A stretch of DNA of 11,892 nt, from the NCBI GenBank assembly GCA_031284445.1, contig JAISZW010000022.1:1-11892 (forward strand). The letters are read 5' to 3'. A model generated the notes under the pieces. That model ran no database searches. It was not told the origin of the DNA and saw only the letters and a list, made by a program, of their open reading frames with translations. This stretch comes from Candidatus Methanovirga basalitermitum (lineage in GTDB: Archaea > Methanobacteriota > Methanobacteria > Methanobacteriales > Methanobacteriaceae). Shown here in pieces: positions 6,392-11,892 of this stretch (its first letter is position 1; every line of letters starts with the position of its first letter). A program made the translations under genes and the position numbers.

Positions 6392-6471
6392 AATGAATAG
6401 CTATTATTCTCCTATTTTTGATAAAATAAATATGATTAAATCCTTAAATAAGAATCAAATAGCTATTCATT
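6392..6471. repeat. 14-bp perfect inverted repeat spanning the U32 gene stop
   Basis: AATGAATAGCTATT (6392-6405) is the exact complement of AATAGCTATTCATT (6458-6471), separated by 52 bp. Each arm contains the palindrome AATAGCTATT, so each can also fold on itself. The right arm includes the TAG stop of the U32-family gene; the left arm lies about 25 bp before the pcc1 TATA box. It could act as a 3' end structure for the U32 transcript or as a protein site near the pcc1 promoter. Confidence 0.6.
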
Positions 6472-9024
6472 GATTTTTTCATGAGCACGCCCTTTTAAGA
6501 AGTTACCTTTGCTTAAATATGAATGAGAAATAGAATAAACTTCTTTTTTAAGTAAATTCAATGTTTTTTTATCTGTATTTTTCAGACCTTTTAGATAAAG
6601 TGAAATAATTCGTGAAGTATAGCTTTCACTTGAAAATCTACAGTCTAAAATTATAGAACTAATTTTAAGATCTTTAATTTTGTCTAATTCATCGATTAAG
6701 CATAAACAATCTTTATTCATGATATGACTTTTTTTATTAAAATCAAAATGAATAGTATACTTAAATTTTTTTCTTTTTTTATCTTCTAATATAAGATAAT
6801 CTGAATTATCATTGAATTTAATGGTTTTTTCCTGTTTTAAGTTTGAAAAATCATCATAACTAACAATAACCTCTAAATTCCCGTGAACAATGAGTTCAAG
6901 GTTCAAATTTCTCTTAATATATTTTAAATTCAATTCTTTAATCTCATCATAAGATAATTCTGGAGACAGTATTAAGCTATTAAAACCAGCTTCTTTTAAA
7001 TTTTTGCAGGCGAAACTATTCCATACATTTAGGCTATAATTACCACAACATCTGTTACAGTTAAATAAATTATTAATGCCAGGAACATCACTCATTATTG
7101 ATAGATCAAATCCTTCATTTTTTAAATTGTTGAGAATTTCCACACATTTATCCACCTCATCATCAAGTATAAAAGAAGGTAAAACCCAAATAAGTTCAAT
7201 TACAGATTTTTTAAGTGTATTATCCATGGATAGCATAATTAATGCCTTAAGTAACAAATTTTCAATGTTTTTGAAATAATCATTAGAGTTATCATACAAG
7301 TAAGATGGATCAAAATAAATTTTCCTTAAAGGATAACTTGAAGCAACTTTAATAAGTTTCAAATTGTCAACAAACACAGATAAACATAATTTATTTTCCT
7401 TAAAATCATCTAATTTCTCAGATTTGTAATTTTTAATAAATGAATTTAATTTGCTTTTTACAGAGCTAATTTGTTTTTTATTAGGTTTATAATACTTTAA
7501 TAGGGTTTTGATAGCTTCATCTAATATCTTTCGTCGTAAATTATTTAATTCAGAAATTGCAATAAAAAGGTCATCATGAAAATTAGTTATTTCAATTTTA
7601 TCCATGAAAAATGGGGTGTTTCCAGTTTTAGATAGCTGTCTTTCTATTTTTTCAATAGATATAGGTTGATTAATAGCTTTTTCAAAATAGAATGATGATA
7701 AATAATTAAATTCAAGTTTAACATCATTTAAAACAAATTTAGATTTCACAAAAATCTGTAAATTCTCACATATAGAAATATTTAAGGATATAGGTAGCTT
7801 AGATTGGATGTGTTCATTCTTATATTTCTTAAGTTCCCTATGAATTGAATGAGAATAACTTATGAAAGCTTTATCTCCAACTCTAACATTACGGGTTGTA
7901 TTAAAAACTACACATTCATCATTTTGTTCTACTATATTATCAAGATATATGCCTTTAATTTTATCCTTATACTTAAAAGCTATTCCATCCCCTATTTTAA
8001 CATCAATTTTATTCTTTTTATCCAGATTAACTTCTTTAACTTGATAAACATTCTCGTTTATATCTGTTTTCTCATTTCCTATATCAATAATATCCCCTAT
8101 ATAAAATCCAACATGACCTGAACTTTCACGACCTATAACATCTCTTGGTTTTTCACCTAAAAGATATCCCTTTGTAAATTTTCGGTTGAAAACCATATTT
8201 AAGTCATCCTTGAAGTGGTCTCCTTTATTATCTAAAAGGTTTCTATAGCTATTTACTATTGTTCCAACATAATCCTCTGATTTCATTCGTCCTTCTAATT
8301 TAATTGAATCGATACATGCTTTTAAAATCTTATCCAAATCATCGGATACATTTAAATCGTGAGTAGATAACAAGTAACCACTATCAATCCTACGACCATT
8401 ATATTTTAGTATATACTCTTTTCTACATGGTTGACTACAAGCCCCTCTATTACCACTTCTCCCATTGTTTAAAGAAGAAAAATAACACCTTCCAGAAATA
8501 GAATAGCAAATAGCTCCGTGAGCAAAAACTTCTAACTCTAAGTCACTATTATTTTCTTTTAATCTTGAATGTATCCTATAAATTTCATCAACACCAATCT
8601 CTCGAGGAAATATAACTCTTGAAATCCCATTGTTTTTTGCCCATATAACATTATAGTAACTATTTAATCCCATTTGTGTTGATGCATGCACTTTCATCAT
8701 TGGAAAAATAGATCTGATTAATTTTAAAGCTCAAAAATCCTGAACAATGAGGGCATCAACACCCATCTTGTAAAGCTTAAAAACATATTTTAAAAAAGAT
8801 ATTATCTCAAAATTATTTAATAGAGTATTTACAGTAATAAAAACTTTAACATTATTTAAATGAGCATATTCAACACTTCTTTCTATTTCTTCTATAGTGA
8901 AATTTTCTGCATATACTATAGCTCCAAAATGTTTTCCTGACAAATAAACCGAATCAGCACCTGTATTAACAGCGATTTTAAAAATATCGTAAGACCCAGC
9001 AGGAGCCAATAATTCTAAAATCAT
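6463..9024 (-). pseudogene. Peptidase U32-family protein (DUF3656-type length), interrupted by one in-frame TGA
   Basis: Read through one TGA at 8731-8733, this is an 853-residue U32-family protein. The family includes RlhA and TrhP, which hydroxylate a 23S rRNA cytidine and tRNA uridine 34, so RNA modification is likelier than proteolysis. The chosen start (ATG 9022-9024, MILELLAPAGS, with AGGT upstream) is the family's usual N-terminus; an ATG 14 codons earlier is less likely. Before the stop: LLAPAGSYD, ADSVYLSG, VDALIVQDF. The TGA replaces residue 98, where the family normally has Gly, and the same frame continues with ALKLIRSIFP, HASTQMG and the Cys-rich HGAICYSISGRC...NRGACSQPCR motif that serves as an iron-sulphur site. 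A second Cys group (NCNRCCGN) lies in the C-terminal half. The 745-codon remainder (6463-8700) is fully open and begins ATGATG, so re-initiation is conceivable. It is either a recent nonsense mutation, a base-call error, or (unlikely) recoding. Confidence 0.85.
8731..8733 (-). other. Premature TGA codon in the U32-family gene
   Basis: TGA follows VDALIVQDF and precedes ALKLIRSIFP in the same frame. U32 proteins typically have QD(L/F)G here, so GGA to TGA by one base explains it. All other genes visible in the window end in TAA or TAG. Confidence 0.85.
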
Positions 9025-9094
9025 TTTAAAACCTAACAATAACAACCTTAAATTTTTTTTTATCAATAAATACTCTATACAAATTTTTTAAAAT

Positions 9095-9103
9095 AAATAA
9101 AAC
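9095..9103 (-). promoter_or_regulatory. Weak TATA-like box upstream of the U32-family gene
   Basis: The minus strand reads TTTTATTTA about 75 bp before the U32 start codon, within the 145-bp gap after the helicase gene. The spacing is plausible for a separate promoter, but the match is only fair. Nothing else is seen in that gap. Confidence 0.25.
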
Positions 9104-9169
9104 ATCCATTTTAATTAAAATTTTAAAATTGAATATTTAAATTGCATAACAGCAACTAAAACTTATTAA

Positions 9170-11563
9170 TTAAATCAACAAGACTTCATCAAAACCAACG
9201 AATTCTTTATCTCTTCTCCAACCTAATGCAACATTGGGTATTTTTTTCATATCCTCGTCAACCATATATCCCCTCAATGCAGAATCTAATCCTATTAGCA
9301 TTAAAACATCTTGGGCACGTGAGAAAGCAACAAAATAGAGTCGTGTTAAATCATCAAACTCACGATTTCTTTTTGACCTATCCCCTTTTCCAATAGGACT
9401 ATAGGCTCTAATTTCATCTTCAAGTAAGGTTGATTTTTCTCCTTCATCTTTAGGAAACCTTAAAAATGATGTTTTAACTTTATTTTTCTTAAACCTTGAA
9501 CCAACATCCACAATTACAAAAGGAAATTCCAACCCTTTTGATTGATGAATAGACATTATATTAATATGTTCATCTGGTAAGGTCTCAAATGAATTCTCAT
9601 CTATAAAAACTCCACCTGTAGCAATAGGAACAAAAATATTCCAAATAGCTTCTTCAATTGAACTATATTCCAAATCTTTACTATCAAAGTGTATCTTCGC
9701 AGAAAATTCATTGACAAAACCAGTCTGATTAATTGTCTTTGTAATAACCCCAAGGTAAACTAAACCTTTAGGATTATCTTGAAAACCAGGGAGCCAAATA
9801 ATTAATTTATAAGTTAAATCAATTAAACTTGTTGTTTTTGGCCATTGTTTTATTGATGAATTTTTTTCATCGTAAGGAACTCTTTCCATCCAATGGTTAA
9901 CAAAATCTCTTAGTGAAAGTGGGGTATTTGGAGTAGGGGATAAATCCATGAAATTATTGGCCTTTTTTCTCCATTTTTTCATGGTTACATTAGCTATTTT
10001 AGGAAGTTTCTTTATTCTCTTCTGAATCCTACCTTTCGAATCAATACATTCTAAAATTAAACCACATAAAATAGCCACACACTCAATCTCATGTAAATTC
10101 TGTCCACGAGGGTTAAATACAGGAATAGGATTTTTCAAATGTTTTAAATATTTTCTTAAATGATAGGGGAATAGTGGATTGCCAAAAGAGTATTCTTTAG
10201 GAGAATAAGTTAAAACAGCTATATCTCCATGAGAACCATATTCTTCATTTAAACTAACAGCTATTTTCTTAGGATGTTTTTTATCTTCTCTTGGTTTAAG
10301 AACTCTCTTAACTTCACGTTTAACTTCTCTATTTTCAATCAAATCTCTTATTAAAATAGATAGATCCCGAGCTAAAGTCTCTTCATCTGATCTAAACATT
10401 CCCAATATTGGAATAGTTTTATCTCTTATTTTCGCATCTTCAATTTTAGGTTTTTCACTTACCCTTGCATCTTGATATTCATCATCCAACTCTACAAAAT
10501 GATTACATAAACCAATAATATCTTCAGTAGAACGATAATTAGTTGAAAGATTAACTTCATCAACATCAACATTTAACTTCTTTTTTATTCTCTTCTTAAA
10601 ATTAGTAAATAAGTCTACTGTAGCTCCTCTAAACCTATAAACTGATTGATCATCATCACCAACAACAGTTATATTCCCACCATTGCTAATTGTTGCTTCA
10701 GCTATTCTAAAATAAATCATTTCTTGTATTAAATTTGTATCTTGATACTCATCAACTAAAATTACTTTTATATCATTTAAAAAATCATCCAAACTATTAG
10801 AATTTAATTTACCTAAAAAAAATGATTCCAACATAGGAAAATCAAACATATTTCTTTCAGATAAGTAGTCTTCATAATCTGAAATTGCATGTAAAGCCTC
10901 TTTAGCCCCATTATCATCAGTATTATTCTTAAGTAATTCAACATCGGCTTGATCATAAAACAGTCTACTTTTCATATTCAGGAGGATTTCACTCATTTTA
11001 GAGGGATTGGATACTTTTTCCCTATTTGTAAATCTCCCAAGATAAACCTGCAAATCTTTATTTAAATATCTATCACCCTGGAAAAGTCCTGTTTTTATCA
11101 TGGTTGAAACTGCAACAAAATCCTCAATTATAATTGGTAAATCACTTCCAGGCTCTCTATAAATTCTAAGTAATTCATCAGCTATACTATCAATAGTACC
11201 ATTAATTAACTGACTAAAATCTATTCTATTTAACTTTTCCTCTGTATTCTCATCAAAAATTGACTCCTTTAGAATGGCTTCTTTTAATATAGTTCCCCAT
11301 TCTAAAATACGAGAGTATAACTCTTTTGCAGCTTTGTTAGTGAAAGTTGTAGCTATTATCTCGCTTGGTTGAATATCATCCACAAAGATAAATTTAAGAA
11401 TCTTTAATACTATAACCGTTGTTTTTCCAGAGCCTGGACCTGCAACTATAAAAAGAGATTTATCTTTTAAAGTAGCTATAGCCTTGTTTTGATTTACATT
11501 ATGTTCTATATCCCTTTTTAAAACATTAATTACAAATTCTTTAAATTGTTCATAATCGATCAT
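9170..11563 (-). CDS. UvrD/PcrA-like superfamily 1 DNA helicase
   Basis: A 797-residue ATP-dependent helicase of the UvrD/Rep/PcrA group, expected to unwind DNA 3' to 5' in repair or replication restart. All motifs are visible in order: Q-like NQNKAI (24-29), Walker A AGPGSGKTT (41-49), motif Ia TTFTNKAAKEL (72-82), Walker B VDEYQDTN (270-277), motif III VGDDDQSVYRFRGA (301-314), motif IV LSTNYRST (339-346), motif V NIMSIHQSKGLEF (668-680) and motif VI LYFVAFSRAQD (742-752). The 320 residues between motifs IV and V hold domain 2B and include a very basic stretch (about 412-433). No nuclease motif of the RecB/AddA type is seen and the protein ends soon after motif VI, so it is a helicase alone. 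The ATG has a weak leader (GATGG). The upstream neighbour is a transposase fragment; the U32 gene follows after 145 bp. Which repair pathway it serves cannot be told. Confidence 0.93.
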   Translation of the reverse strand: MIDYEQFKEFVINVLKRDIEHNVNQNKAIATLKDKSLFIVAGPGSGKTTVIVLKILKFIFVDDIQPSEIIATTFTNKAAKELYSRILEWGTILKEAILKESIFDENTEEKLNRIDFSQLINGTIDSIADELLRIYREPGSDLPIIIEDFVAVSTMIKTGLFQGDRYLNKDLQVYLGRFTNREKVSNPSKMSEILLNMKSRLFYDQADVELLKNNTDDNGAKEALHAISDYEDYLSERNMFDFPMLESFFLGKLNSNSLDDFLNDIKVILVDEYQDTNLIQEMIYFRIAEATISNGGNITVVGDDDQSVYRFRGATVDLFTNFKKRIKKKLNVDVDEVNLSTNYRSTEDIIGLCNHFVELDDEYQDARVSEKPKIEDAKIRDKTIPILGMFRSDEETLARDLSILIRDLIENREVKREVKRVLKPREDKKHPKKIAVSLNEEYGSHGDIAVLTYSPKEYSFGNPLFPYHLRKYLKHLKNPIPVFNPRGQNLHEIECVAILCGLILECIDSKGRIQKRIKKLPKIANVTMKKWRKKANNFMDLSPTPNTPLSLRDFVNHWMERVPYDEKNSSIKQWPKTTSLIDLTYKLIIWLPGFQDNPKGLVYLGVITKTINQTGFVNEFSAKIHFDSKDLEYSSIEEAIWNIFVPIATGGVFIDENSFETLPDEHINIMSIHQSKGLEFPFVIVDVGSRFKKNKVKTSFLRFPKDEGEKSTLLEDEIRAYSPIGKGDRSKRNREFDDLTRLYFVAFSRAQDVLMLIGLDSALRGYMVDEDMKKIPNVALGWRRDKEFVGFDEVLLI

Positions 11564-11697
11564 AATCCATCAGCCGATAATAATCAAATCTTTATTCATA
11601 ATACTTTATCTAATCAACAATATTAGAATATTTTAATATTTTTGTTTATAAATGTTATCCAATAGGGTGATTCAAAAGTATTTTATATATAAGATAT

Positions 11698-11892
11698 TTA
11701 GGGTCCTACTTTTTTCATGATTCTGCAAGCCTTTGCAGGTCTGATTTTCCGTTGTACCCCAGTATATGTGAGCAACCCTGCTAAAAATACATGCAATATT
11801 GCTGTCTTTTTACATGATTTCGGAGTATACTTATGTATCTTTTTAATTAACACCTTCTTATGCATTTTGAAAAAATCTTCAATTTTACCTCT
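11698..11892 (-). CDS. Transposase, C-terminal end (partial, runs off the window)
   Basis: The minus strand is open from the window edge for 64 codons to a TAA at 11698-11700. The peptide begins RGKIEDFFKMHKK, continues with KIHKYTPKSCKKTAILHVFL and AGLLTYTGVQRKIR, and ends RIMKKVGP. The R-x-x-IEDFFK...K pattern followed by an H-Y-T helix and a hydrophobic AGLLTY-G stretch is typical of the C-terminal end of DDE transposases of the IS4/IS5 kind, where the Glu of IEDFF is the likely last catalytic acid. No start codon is in the window. Codons such as CGG, CCC, GGG and CTC are used although the neighbours avoid them, which suggests an acquired element. The insertion-sequence end should lie between the stop codon and about 11600, but I could not define a terminal repeat with only one end visible. 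Confidence 0.65.
   Translation of the reverse strand, partial: RGKIEDFFKMHKKVLIKKIHKYTPKSCKKTAILHVFLAGLLTYTGVQRKIRPAKACRIMKKVGP

Noticed and set aside
8731..8733. TGA read as selenocysteine
   Set aside because: The family has Gly, not Cys, at this position, U32 is not a known selenoprotein family, and I see no obvious SECIS-like hairpin in the short region after the gene.
11723..11738. CTGCAA/TTGCAG hairpin near the transposase end as a terminator or attachment site
   Set aside because: The 6-bp stem lies inside the coding part of the transposase fragment, with no U run directly after it and no second copy.

Overview
The window looks like part of a low-GC methanogenic archaeon of the Methanobacteriales, most like Methanobrevibacter. 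Four things point there: the DNA is very AT-rich; the seryl-tRNA synthetase is of the rare type-2 (methanogenic) class; a Pcc1-type KEOPS subunit and an archaeosine-synthase-like protein are archaeal tRNA-modification proteins; and an MreB homologue occurs, among archaea, mainly in the pseudomurein-walled methanogens. The genus is an inference from gene content and composition. All recognisable genes lie on the minus strand, so transcription runs from high to low coordinates.

Region by region, in transcription order. At 11698-11892 the last 64 codons of a transposase enter from the right edge, with codon use richer in G and C than its neighbours. Next come a UvrD/PcrA-like superfamily 1 helicase (9170-11563) and a peptidase-U32-family gene (6463-9024) interrupted by one in-frame TGA at 8731-8733. 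A small KEOPS Pcc1 gene (6054-6296) follows. A 460-bp non-coding stretch (5594-6053) holds a MITE-like element with 19-bp inverted ends, a second inverted repeat and one copy of a dispersed repeat. Then come serS (4022-5593) and, 22 bp downstream, an unknown 213-residue protein (3358-3999), probably in one operon. A second AT-rich gap (3037-3357) carries the other copy of the dispersed repeat and leads into mreB (1960-3036). Finally a DUF89/ARMT1-like gene (986-1861) and a short archaeosine-synthase/TGT-like gene (226-966) sit 19 bp apart, probably in one operon. The left 225 bp are non-coding and contain a 23-bp tandem repeat.

Functionally, tRNA and rRNA biology dominates: serine charging (SerRS), t6A formation at position 37 (Pcc1), archaeosine at position 15 (ArcS-like) and probably RNA hydroxylation or a related reaction (U32 family). 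MreB belongs to cell shape and wall synthesis, and the helicase to DNA repair or replication. No CRISPR array, tRNA or rRNA gene was seen. I found no convincing new defence or metabolic system. The items most worth a second look are the single nonsense codon in an otherwise well-preserved U32 gene, a strong excess of the palindrome AATAGCTATT in all three reading phases and between genes, and the repeat-rich gap between serS and pcc1.
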